DNA of 64,000 nt from Apibacter adventoris (GTDB lineage Bacteria > Bacteroidota > Bacteroidia > Flavobacteriales > Weeksellaceae). The position numbers and the translations under genes were made by a program. The notes below the pieces were generated by a model that had not been told where the DNA came from, ran no database searches, and saw only the letters and a program-made list of their open reading frames with translations. The DNA lies in assembly GCF_002964975.1 (NCBI RefSeq), contig NZ_PSZM01000045.1:144752-208751 (forward strand). Reading direction: 5' to 3'. Shown in pieces: positions 17,525 through 28,026 of this stretch. Numbering within the stretch: the first letter of the stretch is position 1; the number at the start of each line of letters is the position of its first letter.

Positions 17525-18136
17525 TTATAACGCAAAGTTTTTAGAAATACCAATATTAAATGCATTACCAAAAGTTACATCCACACCATTTGATTTACTG
17601 TCTGATTTCTTTTCTTTTAAATGATTATATTCTATTCCTCCAATGCTGAAATTTAATCCAAAATTGTTTTTAAAGTTGATAAATAATGCGGGTTTAAAAC
17701 CTATATAAAAACCATCTGCTTTTTGTTCATAATTCACAGACGCATTCTCATATTTACCTTTAGTTTTAGTTTCTTGCCATCCAGCTCCTAAATCGCCATA
17801 AATAGCAAAAGTTTCACTTAAAGGCTGTGTGTAACGTATAAAACCACCAATTTTTGTAGTTTTTAAGTCACCACTAGTTAAGAATAACTTATCAAGTTGA
17901 TTTTTGTCTAAGTCTGATTTTTGAAAGGAAACTTGGGCTGCGATCGTAAAATGATCTGAAAACTGATAACCTAAGTATGGAGACCAATCATAAGAATCTA
18001 CTTTATCTTTTGATCCTCCAGTCTTGTTTTCAGTATGGCTGTAACCTACATTACCTCCTAATAGAATACTGTTTTTTTGAGCATTCATAGTTGTTAATCC
18101 AAAAACTACTGCTGCTAACAATACTAACTTTTTCAT
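17525..18136 (-). CDS. small outer-membrane beta-barrel protein (paralogue)
   Basis: The protein has 203 residues with a signal peptide ending near residue 19 (GLTTMNAQ). It shares with the downstream protein the NSILLGGN/NSILLGTD start, IGGFIRYTQPLSETFAIYGDLGAGWQ, PALFINFKNNFGLNFSIGGIEYN and a final strand ending FAL. The two genes are 57 bp apart on the same strand and arose by tandem duplication; they are probably co-transcribed. A long 5' spacer with a TGGCAC element (18264-18269, minus strand) lies upstream. Confidence 0.8.
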   Translation of the reverse strand: MKKLVLLAAVVFGLTTMNAQKNSILLGGNVGYSHTENKTGGSKDKVDSYDWSPYLGYQFSDHFTIAAQVSFQKSDLDKNQLDKLFLTSGDLKTTKIGGFIRYTQPLSETFAIYGDLGAGWQETKTKGKYENASVNYEQKADGFYIGFKPALFINFKNNFGLNFSIGGIEYNHLKEKKSDSKSNGVDVTFGNAFNIGISKNFAL

Positions 18137-18601
18137 AATTTTCTCTTTTTATAAAATAATTTAATTCTAAAAATTTAAATAACTAATCCCTTTTGTTTTA
18201 TTTAATTAAAAAAGGGTACAAATTTAATTTACTATTAGTTTTGTTAATACTATCATAAATATCGTGCCAAAAATTAACACTTTTTTACAGGTTAATAAGT
18301 TTATATTTAGTATTTTTATTTATAATTTATTAAAATACTAATTAAAAAAACTAATAATACTTTTGTTTCTTCTATTTCAATTTAAAAATTATTTTTATAA
18401 ACTTATTACATTTTTACTTATTTCTTAATAAAAATGTAAACCTTGTTTATAATAAAACTTGATATAAAAAATTAAATTTAAATTTTGTTTACTTATAAAA
18501 TATAAATTTTAATAATTTATAATATTAAAATCTAATCAAATATTTTTAAGCTTTGCAAAAGTAATAAAAAAAATCAATATAATATACTATATATAAAAAA
18601 T
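18137..18601. promoter_or_regulatory. long upstream region of the barrel-protein genes
   Basis: About 465 bases without a gene. On the minus strand, TGGCACG (18263-18269) matches the -24 half of a sigma-54 promoter. The expected -12 TTGC is replaced by TTAT, so the site is incomplete. If used, transcription would begin near 18243 and leave a leader of about 107 nt. The rest is very AT-rich with no ORF or convincing fold. Confidence 0.35.
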
Positions 18602-18642
18602 AAAAAGCAATTTGAATATTATGATTATCCAAACTGCTTTTT
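18602..18642 (-). terminator. dnaK terminator
   Basis: AAAAAGCA and TTTG on the left pair with CAAA and TGCTTTTT on the right across a short AT-rich centre. The hairpin sits 20 bp past the dnaK stop and gives a U-tract on the minus-strand transcript. Confidence 0.75.
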
Positions 18643-18661
18643 TATTATAATAAATTTACAT

Positions 18662-20611
<1,950 letters not shown>

Positions 20612-20635
20612 TTAAAAATTTTGTTTATATTATTT

Positions 20636-20650
20636 TCAATGATTATGCCA
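20636..20650 (-). promoter_or_regulatory. candidate -24/-12 (sigma-54 type) promoter upstream of dnaK
   Basis: Read on the minus strand, this is TGGCAT-AATCA-TTGA, with the invariant GG and the -12 G exactly 12 bases apart. The -24 box, spacing and -12 box are the same as in small RNA unit 1 at 34.08 kb. The predicted start is near 20624, giving a 49-nt leader before dnaK. The -12 box has TTGA rather than the consensus TTGC. Confidence 0.5.
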
Positions 20651-21019
20651 CGAAATATTTTATTAGATTTTGTCATATTTATTTTAAAATAAAGTGACAT
20701 ATTGTCAAATCCAATTATTCAAAGTGATATTAATCTAACTCTAGTCAATAGAAAAAAAAATTATACCTGTTTATTTTAAATATAGAAACAACAACAGTTC
20801 ACTTAAGCTCACTATGCTATTTATTTACCTTCTAACATGTATATAATTTTAATATACTAAATATGAGTAATCTTTATTTATTTATCATTTTAAAAATATA
20901 AATCTATTTTACAATGTATAAATCATACAATAATAAAAACACAGCCATAAATATATGTAAAAGATATAAAATTTAACAATAAAATAACTATTAAATATAA
21001 TTATACCAATTTAATTAAT
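20651..21019. other. AT-rich divergent spacer
   Basis: This is the central part of the 477-bp gap between the divergent dnaK and metalloprotease genes. I see no ORF, RNA or repeat in it. Confidence 0.4.
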
Positions 21020-21027
21020 TACATTTG
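21020..21027 (+). promoter_or_regulatory. -7 promoter box (TACATTTG) of the protease gene
   Basis: TACATTTG fits the Bacteroidota -7 consensus TAnnTTTG and lies 25 bp before the start codon. No clear -33 TTTG is present at the usual distance. Confidence 0.5.
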
Positions 21028-21052
21028 TAAAATAACCAAATAAAATTTATAT

Positions 21053-22264
21053 ATGAAAAATTACATTTACTTACTATTTATCTTTTCTTCATTTCTTTTA
21101 TTATCATGTAACAATGAAGATTCATTAAGCCCTGATATTACACCTAGTAAAGGATTGAATACGAAAGAAAATTTTTGTCTTGATGCTTATTTACCTGAAG
21201 AGGTTGACTCCATTTATACGGGAATCACTACAAATGCAGCTTTACTTAAATCTAAAAAATGGAATAATGGCCAGATAATTAAAATTAAATTTTTAAATGG
21301 AACTCCTTTTTTACAAAGTAAAGTAAAACAATTTGCTGAAGAATGGCTAAAATATGCTAATTTGAAATTCCAATATGTAGATTCTAATCAAAATGCAGAT
21401 ATAAGAATAAATTTTGATAATAGTGGAGGTTCCTGGTCCTACTTAGGTACAGATTGTAATCGAATTAGTCACAATCAACCATCCATGAATTTTGGCTGGT
21501 TTACAAATTTTACTTCGGATACAGAATTTTCAAGAGTAATTATTCATGAATTTGGACATGCTTTAGGTCTTATTCATGAACATCAAAGTCCTGCTTCAAA
21601 TATACAATGGAACAAGTCTAAAGTATATGAATATTATGGTGGAGCTCCTAATTACTGGAATCATGATGAAGTAGATAACAATATTTTTTATAAATATAGT
21701 TCTACAGTCACTAATTATTCTGCTTTTGACAGTAAATCAATTATGCTTTACTCTTTTCCATCATCTTTTACTTTAAATGGTTGGTCAAGTGGATGGAATA
21801 CGGTTTTATCTCAAACTGATAAAAATTTTATAGCTAAAGAATATCCTGGTAAAACAATAATAAAAACAAATAATCTTTATAGATATAATATTAATGGTCA
21901 ACATTTTTATACTTCCAATTATGCTGAATTAGGTAATAATTACTATGAAAGTATCTTAGGTAAAATTTATAGTTCTCAAATTTCTAATACTTATCCTATT
22001 TATAGGTACTTTAATACTATCAATGGTGACCGTTTGTCTACCTTAAATTGGAATGAATTAAGAAATGGTGGACAAGATGGCTGGAAATATGAAGGAATAA
22101 GTGGTTATGCTTATAATATACAACAACCTAATACTATTCCCATTTATCGCTATTTTAAAAGTACAAATAAACCTGATCATTTTTTCACTACTAGTAACAT
22201 TGAAGTTTCTGGTGGAAAATTTGGATATAAATATGAAGGTATAGCTTTTTATGTTTTAAGATAA
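21053..22264 (+). CDS. astacin-like (M12) zinc metalloprotease lipoprotein with C-terminal DUF5648-like repeats
   Basis: The 403-residue protein has a lipoprotein signal peptide with lipobox LLSC and Cys at 19, so it is probably surface or outer-membrane anchored. The zinc site HEFGHALGLIH is at 165-175 (H165, E166, H169, H175), and the Met-turn is at SIMLYS (M231, Y233), as in metzincins of the M12A/astacin type. From about residue 280 there are three copies of a pattern such as LYRYNINGQHFYTSNYAEL / PIYRYFNTINGDRLSTLNWNEL / PIYRYFKSTNKPDHFFTTSNIE. These match the DUF5648 repeat found on secreted bacterial enzymes, probably a binding module. It likely degrades host or environmental protein. 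Confidence 0.85.
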   Translation: MKNYIYLLFIFSSFLLLSCNNEDSLSPDITPSKGLNTKENFCLDAYLPEEVDSIYTGITTNAALLKSKKWNNGQIIKIKFLNGTPFLQSKVKQFAEEWLKYANLKFQYVDSNQNADIRINFDNSGGSWSYLGTDCNRISHNQPSMNFGWFTNFTSDTEFSRVIIHEFGHALGLIHEHQSPASNIQWNKSKVYEYYGGAPNYWNHDEVDNNIFYKYSSTVTNYSAFDSKSIMLYSFPSSFTLNGWSSGWNTVLSQTDKNFIAKEYPGKTIIKTNNLYRYNINGQHFYTSNYAELGNNYYESILGKIYSSQISNTYPIYRYFNTINGDRLSTLNWNELRNGGQDGWKYEGISGYAYNIQQPNTIPIYRYFKSTNKPDHFFTTSNIEVSGGKFGYKYEGIAFYVLR

Positions 22265-22281
22265 AAGTATGTATTTATTAT

Positions 22282-22317
22282 AAAAAAGAGAGCTATTAAT
22301 TAATAGCTCTCTTTTTT
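22282..22317. terminator. bidirectional terminator, 36-bp perfect palindrome
   Basis: A perfect inverted repeat centred at 22299/22300 has the core GAGAGCTATTAATTAATAGC and A6/T6 flanks. It lies between the convergent protease and prfC genes and gives a U-tract in both directions. Confidence 0.85.
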
Positions 22318-22334
22318 ATATTATTCTAATATAA

Positions 22335-23927
22335 TTAAAACTCATTGGTAAAATGTAGCTTTACTGATGGATATTTTTCCTGAGTCATAGTAATACTAAA
22401 AGCAGAATCTGCTAAAAACACTAATTGTCCAAATTTATCTTTTGCTAAAAATTTTTGTTTTACTCTTTTGAATTCTAAAAATTCGGGAGATTTTTCATCT
22501 TCAGCTTCTACCCAACAAGCCTTGTGAACATTGCTTGTTTCATAACTACATTTGGCAGAATATTCATGTTCTAAACGATATTGAATTACTTCAAATTGCA
22601 GAGCACCTACTGTTCCTATAATTTTACGATTATTTATTTCCAAAGTAAATAGTTGAGCTACGCCTTCATCCATTAATTGATCTATTCCTTTTGCCAACTG
22701 TTTAGCTTTCATAGGATCTTCATTATTTATATATCTGAAATGCTCGGGTGAAAAAGAAGGTATTCCTTTAAAGTTTAATTTTTCACCTTCCGTTAACGTG
22801 TCTCCAATTCTAAAATTTCCAGTATCATGTAATCCAACAATATCTCCAGGAAAACTTTCTTCTACTACTTCTTTTTTATCAGCAAAAAAAGCTGCTGGGC
22901 TACTAAACTTTAATATTTTATTTTGTCTAACATGTAAATAATTTGTATTTCTTTTGAAAGTGCCTGAAACCACTTTTACAAAAGCTAATCTATCTCTATG
23001 TTTAGGATCCATATTGGCATGTATTTTAAATACAAATCCGGTAAACGATTTTTCCTCGGGCTTTACTAATCTTATATCACTCATCTTTGGTAAAGGATTA
23101 GGTGCTATTTCTACAAAGGCATCTAATAATTCCTGTACACCAAAATTATTTAATGCTGAACCAAAAAATACAGGTTGTAAAGTTCCTTCTAAATATTCTT
23201 CCTTAGAAAATTCAGGATATACTGAGGCTATCAACTCTTGCTCTGCTCTTAATGCTTCTGAGGCTTGACCACCTATTAGAGTTTCTAATTCAGTGTTATA
23301 TATATCATCAATATTTATGCTATCTCCTACTTTTTGTTTTTTTTCTTCTGTAAAAAATTTAAGTTTATTTTCCCACATGTTATAAATACCCTGAAAATCC
23401 AGTCCCATTCCTATAGGCCAAGAAAGAGGTGTTACTCTTAATTTTAGTTTCTGTTCTACTTCATCTAGTAAATCAAAAGCATCTTTTCCCTCTCTGTCTA
23501 ATTTATTTATAAAAACTAACATAGGAATATTCCTCATTCTACAAACTTCAACTAATTTCTCGGTCTGTTCTTCTACTCCTTTTGCTACATCTATTACTAC
23601 AATAACTGAATCTACAGCAGTTAAAGTTCTATAAGTATCCTCAGCAAAGTCTTTGTGCCCAGGTGTATCCAAAATATTTATTTTTTTGCCTTTATATTCA
23701 AAAGCTAATACTGAAGTAGCAACAGATATCCCTCTTTGTCTTTCAATTTCCATAAAATCTGAAGTTGCTCCTTTTTTAATTTTATTGCTTTTTACTGCTC
23801 CTGCTTCTTGAATTGCTCCCCCAAAAAGCAAAAGTTTTTCTGTAAGTGTAGTCTTTCCCGCATCAGGATGGGAAATAATACCAAAGGTTTTTCGTCTTCC
23901 TATTTCTTTTTCTAAATGAGTACTCAT
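22335..23927 (-). CDS. prfC: peptide chain release factor 3
   Basis: This 530-residue GTPase removes RF1/RF2 from the ribosome after termination. The G domain starts IGRRKTFGIISHPDAGKTTLTEKLL (G1), with the switch region RQRGISVATSVLAF, the G3 motif DTPGHKDF and the G4 motif NKLDREG. The RF3-specific C-terminal domain (FEVIQYRLEHEYSAKC) is complete. Length and ends match the family. It stands alone between a convergent protease gene and a divergent nucleoid-protein gene. Confidence 0.97.
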   Translation of the reverse strand: MSTHLEKEIGRRKTFGIISHPDAGKTTLTEKLLLFGGAIQEAGAVKSNKIKKGATSDFMEIERQRGISVATSVLAFEYKGKKINILDTPGHKDFAEDTYRTLTAVDSVIVVIDVAKGVEEQTEKLVEVCRMRNIPMLVFINKLDREGKDAFDLLDEVEQKLKLRVTPLSWPIGMGLDFQGIYNMWENKLKFFTEEKKQKVGDSINIDDIYNTELETLIGGQASEALRAEQELIASVYPEFSKEEYLEGTLQPVFFGSALNNFGVQELLDAFVEIAPNPLPKMSDIRLVKPEEKSFTGFVFKIHANMDPKHRDRLAFVKVVSGTFKRNTNYLHVRQNKILKFSSPAAFFADKKEVVEESFPGDIVGLHDTGNFRIGDTLTEGEKLNFKGIPSFSPEHFRYINNEDPMKAKQLAKGIDQLMDEGVAQLFTLEINNRKIIGTVGALQFEVIQYRLEHEYSAKCSYETSNVHKACWVEAEDEKSPEFLEFKRVKQKFLAKDKFGQLVFLADSAFSITMTQEKYPSVKLHFTNEF

Positions 23928-24194
23928 ATTGTATCTAACTTAATATCGAAAAATGATTACAAATATAGGATATTTTAATGCATACTTATTTTTGCTTATG
24001 TATTTGTTTCATTTATATATAGTTAATAAAATAATTTTAATTTATCTATAATTATTTTTACAAGTATAAAATGAAAAACATTTTTTATTTATATGATTAA
24101 TTTATTGTTGTATCAATTATAAAAAAAGTAAATTTATTTTATCAAAATAATGAATCTTTTTTTATGAATGATATTTATTTTTATTGAAAAATTA

Positions 24195-24202
24195 TACTTT
24201 TG
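24195..24202 (+). promoter_or_regulatory. -7 promoter box (TACTTTTG)
   Basis: TACTTTTG matches TAnnTTTG and lies 24 bp before the ATG of the nucleoid-associated gene. Confidence 0.5.
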
Positions 24203-24226
24203 CTTTTTCAATTCTTATTCTGAATC

Positions 24227-25285
24227 ATGAATATTAATCTAAAAAATGCTATCATAACTCAACTTACATTACAGTCTGTAGGAAATAAGTTAAGGGAAGA
24301 AAAAAATATATATGCGGGGGATCTGTTTCATTTAACGGAAAGAGAAGAAGAAGACCTTCAACCTTTTTTTATGTCTGCATTTAAAAAAAGTTCAGAATAT
24401 TATAAATTTACTCATTATACACAAGATGTAAATTTTAATGTTTTATATTCATTATGTAAAGATATATTTGAAGAAAAGTCTGATTTCGTCTCATTTTCAG
24501 ATAGGGTTTTAGATCATTTATTTGAACGATCAAACCATCCTCAAATAAAAGCCGGAGAAATTTTCATTGCTTTGTTAGAGGAGATTGATATAGGGCTGGA
24601 ATCTAAAATTAAGGGAATTGGTATTTTTAAACTAGAAAATAAAAATAAATTTCTTCGATTTAAACATACAGATATTGTTGAATGTGCTATACAAAAAGGA
24701 TATAGACTGGAATCTACTATAGATAAAGGTTGTTTAATACTCAATACTTTAAAGGAAGACGGATATTGTGTTTTAGTTCATGATGACACTCTGATTGAAT
24801 CTGAATACTGGAAAAAATCATTTCTGGATGTAGAGTATATTAAAGATAATGCTTACCAGACAAAAAATTACATTAATTTACTTTCCAATTTTTCTCAAGA
24901 AATAATTTTTGAAGAAAAGGGTAAAAAAATTCAAACAGAATTTATTGGCAATTGTTTACAAATTTTCAATTCTAATGAAACTATATCTGAAGATTTATTA
25001 GAAAAAGAATTATTGGAAAATTATGATATGGTAGATGAATTTAAATCCTATAAAAAAGATTATGCAGAAAATTCTAATATTCAATTTTCAGAAATTTTCG
25101 ATGTTTCTACCTTAGCTTTAAATAGGGAAAAGAAAAAAATAAAAGCAGAAATAAAGCTAGATACACATATACAAATTAAACTAGATATTAATAAACCAGA
25201 AAGTTCTGAAGATTTTTTGGAACAGGGATATGATGAAGAAAGAAAAATGTTTTATTATAAAATTTATTATAATAATGAACTTTAA
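24227..25285 (+). CDS. nucleoid-associated protein (NdpA/YejK family)
   Basis: This 352-residue soluble protein has the N-terminal pattern of the 37-kDa nucleoid-associated family. It begins INLKNAIITQLTLQSVGNKLR, followed by DLFHLTEREEEDLQPFFMSAFK and a central KAGEIFIALLEEIDI segment. The C-terminal third is rich in Lys and Glu. Members associate with the bacterial nucleoid; their exact role is not settled. Another gene, a phosphopantetheinyl transferase, follows 99 bp downstream on the same strand. Confidence 0.85.
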   Translation: MNINLKNAIITQLTLQSVGNKLREEKNIYAGDLFHLTEREEEDLQPFFMSAFKKSSEYYKFTHYTQDVNFNVLYSLCKDIFEEKSDFVSFSDRVLDHLFERSNHPQIKAGEIFIALLEEIDIGLESKIKGIGIFKLENKNKFLRFKHTDIVECAIQKGYRLESTIDKGCLILNTLKEDGYCVLVHDDTLIESEYWKKSFLDVEYIKDNAYQTKNYINLLSNFSQEIIFEEKGKKIQTEFIGNCLQIFNSNETISEDLLEKELLENYDMVDEFKSYKKDYAENSNIQFSEIFDVSTLALNREKKKIKAEIKLDTHIQIKLDINKPESSEDFLEQGYDEERKMFYYKIYYNNEL

Positions 25286-25384
25286 AATCTTTATTAGTTA
25301 TAATATTTTCAATTTATTCTTTTTTTTATAACTAAAATTATTTTATTCATATATTTACTCCATTTCTTACTTAAAAAATATTAG

Positions 25385-26014
25385 ATGCCAATTGTTGATT
25401 TTATAATTCCTGATTATTTTACAAGAATTGTTTCATGGAAAGTTAGTGAAACAACTGAAGAACTATTGAGAATACTAAATCTGAATAAAAAAAGACTAGC
25501 TACCTATGAATCCTTAACTCCTAAAAGAAAACGTGAGTATTTAGGATTAAGAGCCTGTTTAATGGCTTTAGGATTAGATAACAATGTACAATATACAACT
25601 GAAGGAAAACCTTTTATTGAAGGAACATATAATATATCTGTATCTCATTCACACGGTGTAGTCTGTGTAGGTGCTTCTTCTTTTAATATAGGGGTAGATA
25701 TTGAACTGGAGAGGGATGAAAAAATAAATAATATAAAATATAAATTTATTAGAAGTGATGAATTTACATACATTCCTGATGAATCTCAAAAAGACTATTA
25801 TCATATTATATGGGGGATAAAGGAAGCTTTATATAAAATACATCAGGGAAACCTTTGGTCTTTTTTAAATCATTACAGAATTGAACCGTTTGAACTTAAA
25901 AGTGATAAACCCATTATTTGCTGGATTACGGATGACCATTCCAGTGTTAAATACTACGCCCATTATAAAAAGATTAATAATTATTACATGGCTTATGTAT
26001 TAAATTATGAATAA
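25385..26014 (+). CDS. 4'-phosphopantetheinyl transferase superfamily protein
   Basis: This 209-residue protein transfers the phosphopantetheine arm from CoA to a carrier protein. The Mg2+-binding motif GVDIE is at 103-107 and the second motif WGIKEALYK at 143-151, both diagnostic of the Sfp/AcpT superfamily. The substrate-side segment SVSHSHG is near 85-91. It is the short Bacteroidota form. No polyketide or non-ribosomal peptide genes are nearby, so acyl carrier protein is a likely substrate. Confidence 0.9.
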   Translation: MPIVDFIIPDYFTRIVSWKVSETTEELLRILNLNKKRLATYESLTPKRKREYLGLRACLMALGLDNNVQYTTEGKPFIEGTYNISVSHSHGVVCVGASSFNIGVDIELERDEKINNIKYKFIRSDEFTYIPDESQKDYYHIIWGIKEALYKIHQGNLWSFLNHYRIEPFELKSDKPIICWITDDHSSVKYYAHYKKINNYYMAYVLNYE

Positions 26015-26101
26015 ATAAATTTTTGAATATTTGCAATTCTATTTTAAAACAATATCTATATTTTTGCAACGCGAAATAATTAATATATATTAAAAAGTCT
26101 T

Positions 26102-27970
26102 TTGAAAAAAGCCTTAATTATACAAAATAAATACATAGGAGATGTTTTAGTCGCAAGTATTATTGCAAAAAATATCAAATCCGTTTTTCCCGATATTGAG
26201 GTACATTTCTTTTGTTACAATAAAGCCATCAGCATATTGGATAATAATCCTTATATAAATAAAATTATAGATTTTGATGATACTGAGCTAAAAAAAATAC
26301 CTGTATTATGGAAATATGCCCAATGTATTAGAAAAGAAAAATATGATATTATTTTTGACCCTTATGCAAAGTTGCAAAGCCGTTTTATTATTTTATTTTC
26401 AAATGCTAAACGAAGAATAAGTTTCAATAAACCTTTTTTTAAAAATCTATATACGGATGTATTTTTGGAAGAAAAATATCCAAAAATTGTCTGCTGTACT
26501 TCTATAGAAAATAGGTGTTTACTTCTCACTCCTTTCTTTCAAGACTTTTCAACTATAAATTTTCAAACAGAAATATTTCTGAAGGATTCTGAAATTGCTG
26601 ATGCCCGCAAGCTTATGTCTCAAGCAGGAATTACCTTTTCTAAGCCCATTTTAATGATAGGGGTATTAGGTAGTGTTCTAGATAAATCTTGGCCTCTAGA
26701 ATATATGTCTGAATTGATTAATTTATTAACTCAAAATTTTAATGTAGATATATTATTAAATTATATTCCTAATCAAAAAAAAGAAGTTGAAAATATTTTA
26801 AAAAACGTCACAAACAAAAAACCAATATATTCAAATATTTTAGGAAAGAATATAAGAGAATTTTCTGCTATTTTAAAAAATTGTACTGCCTTGATAGCTA
26901 ATGAAGGAGGAGCTGTTAATACAGCAAAGGCAATAGATATACCAACTTTTTCAATTTTCTCGCCTCACAAATTCAGAAAAGATTGGGGGTGTTATGAGAA
27001 TCTTTTTATACATAAGAGTTTTCATCTCATGGATATTTTTCCTGAAGTATACCAGGAATTTTCCATAAAGGAAATTCTAAAAAACCCAACTCCTTTTTAC
27101 AAACTAATGTCTCCTGATAAGGTATTACCAAATATTGATAAATATTTACAAGAAGTGCTAAAAATAAGTCCTAAAGGAAAAACTTTTTCTAAAATACCCT
27201 CTTTACATCCTAAAATTACTGCTTTAGCTATTACTTATAATGAAGAAGCAAACATTGACAGATATTTGAATGATATATCATTTGCAGATGAAATTATTAT
27301 TGTAGATTCTTACAGTACTGATAATACTAAAAACAAATTTTTAAAATATCCAAATGTAAAATTTATAGAACGCAAATTTGATAATTTTACCAATCAAAAG
27401 AATTTTGCAATTTCACAGGCTTCTAATGATTGGATTATTTTTTTTGATTTAGATGAGCACATTCCTGAAGGTTTAAAAATTGAAATTCTTACGACTGTTA
27501 ATTCTGAAAACACTAAAGATGCGTATTGGGTATATCGAAATTTCTTTTTTTCAGGTAAGCATATAAAATATAGTGGTTGGAAAAATGATAAGGTTATAAG
27601 ACTTTTCAAAAAAAATAAGGTTCATTACAGAGAAAATAAATTTGTACATGAAGAAATTATTTGTGATACTAAAGCCGGATTTTTAAAACACAAGATTGAC
27701 CATTTTTCTTTTAATTCTATAGATTCTTATCACAAAAAATTAAATCAATATGCAAGTTTAAAAGCTGAAGAATTATTTAAAAAAAGGAAAAAACCAAACT
27801 TTTTTCATTATTATATAAAACCAGCTTTTCGATTTTTTAGCCACTATTTTTTACAATTAGGTTTTTTAGATGGAAAATCCGGATACATAATTGCTAAAAT
27901 GTATGCTCAATATGTATTGGATCGTTATAAATACTTGGATCAATTATGGAATGAAAATAGAAAACTGTAA
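26102..27970 (+). CDS. fused GT9 heptosyltransferase-like and GT2 glycosyltransferase
   Basis: The 622-residue protein has two catalytic domains. Residues 1-330 form a GT9 (ADP-heptose:LPS heptosyltransferase-like) domain, beginning KKALIIQNKYIGDVLVASI and including ALIANEGGAVNTAKAIDIPTF. Residues about 368-600 form a GT2 domain of the LPS core WaaE type, with ALAITYNEEANIDRYLNDISFADEIIIVDSYSTDNT and the metal motif FFDLDEH near 448-453. It should add two sugars in LPS or lipooligosaccharide core assembly at the inner face of the inner membrane. The start is TTG at 26102: no in-frame ATG lies nearby, and the first strand begins at once. Such domains are usually separate proteins. Confidence 0.85.
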   Translation: MKKALIIQNKYIGDVLVASIIAKNIKSVFPDIEVHFFCYNKAISILDNNPYINKIIDFDDTELKKIPVLWKYAQCIRKEKYDIIFDPYAKLQSRFIILFSNAKRRISFNKPFFKNLYTDVFLEEKYPKIVCCTSIENRCLLLTPFFQDFSTINFQTEIFLKDSEIADARKLMSQAGITFSKPILMIGVLGSVLDKSWPLEYMSELINLLTQNFNVDILLNYIPNQKKEVENILKNVTNKKPIYSNILGKNIREFSAILKNCTALIANEGGAVNTAKAIDIPTFSIFSPHKFRKDWGCYENLFIHKSFHLMDIFPEVYQEFSIKEILKNPTPFYKLMSPDKVLPNIDKYLQEVLKISPKGKTFSKIPSLHPKITALAITYNEEANIDRYLNDISFADEIIIVDSYSTDNTKNKFLKYPNVKFIERKFDNFTNQKNFAISQASNDWIIFFDLDEHIPEGLKIEILTTVNSENTKDAYWVYRNFFFSGKHIKYSGWKNDKVIRLFKKNKVHYRENKFVHEEIICDTKAGFLKHKIDHFSFNSIDSYHKKLNQYASLKAEELFKKRKKPNFFHYYIKPAFRFFSHYFLQLGFLDGKSGYIIAKMYAQYVLDRYKYLDQLWNENRKL

Positions 27971-27990
27971 ATATAATATTTACAGTTTTC
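27960..27990. terminator. bidirectional terminator overlapping the stop codon
   Basis: A 14-bp inverted repeat (GAAAACTGTAAATA / TATTTACAGTTTTC) with a 3-base loop includes the stop codon of the glycosyltransferase gene. It also serves the convergent TonB receptor gene. Confidence 0.75.
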
Positions 27991-28026
27991 AAAAAGTATA
28001 AAATTTATATTTGGAAAGAACACTTA

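Noticed and set aside
22954..23268. 104-residue plus-strand ORF opposite prfC
   Set aside because: It lies entirely inside prfC on the other strand and has no family features.
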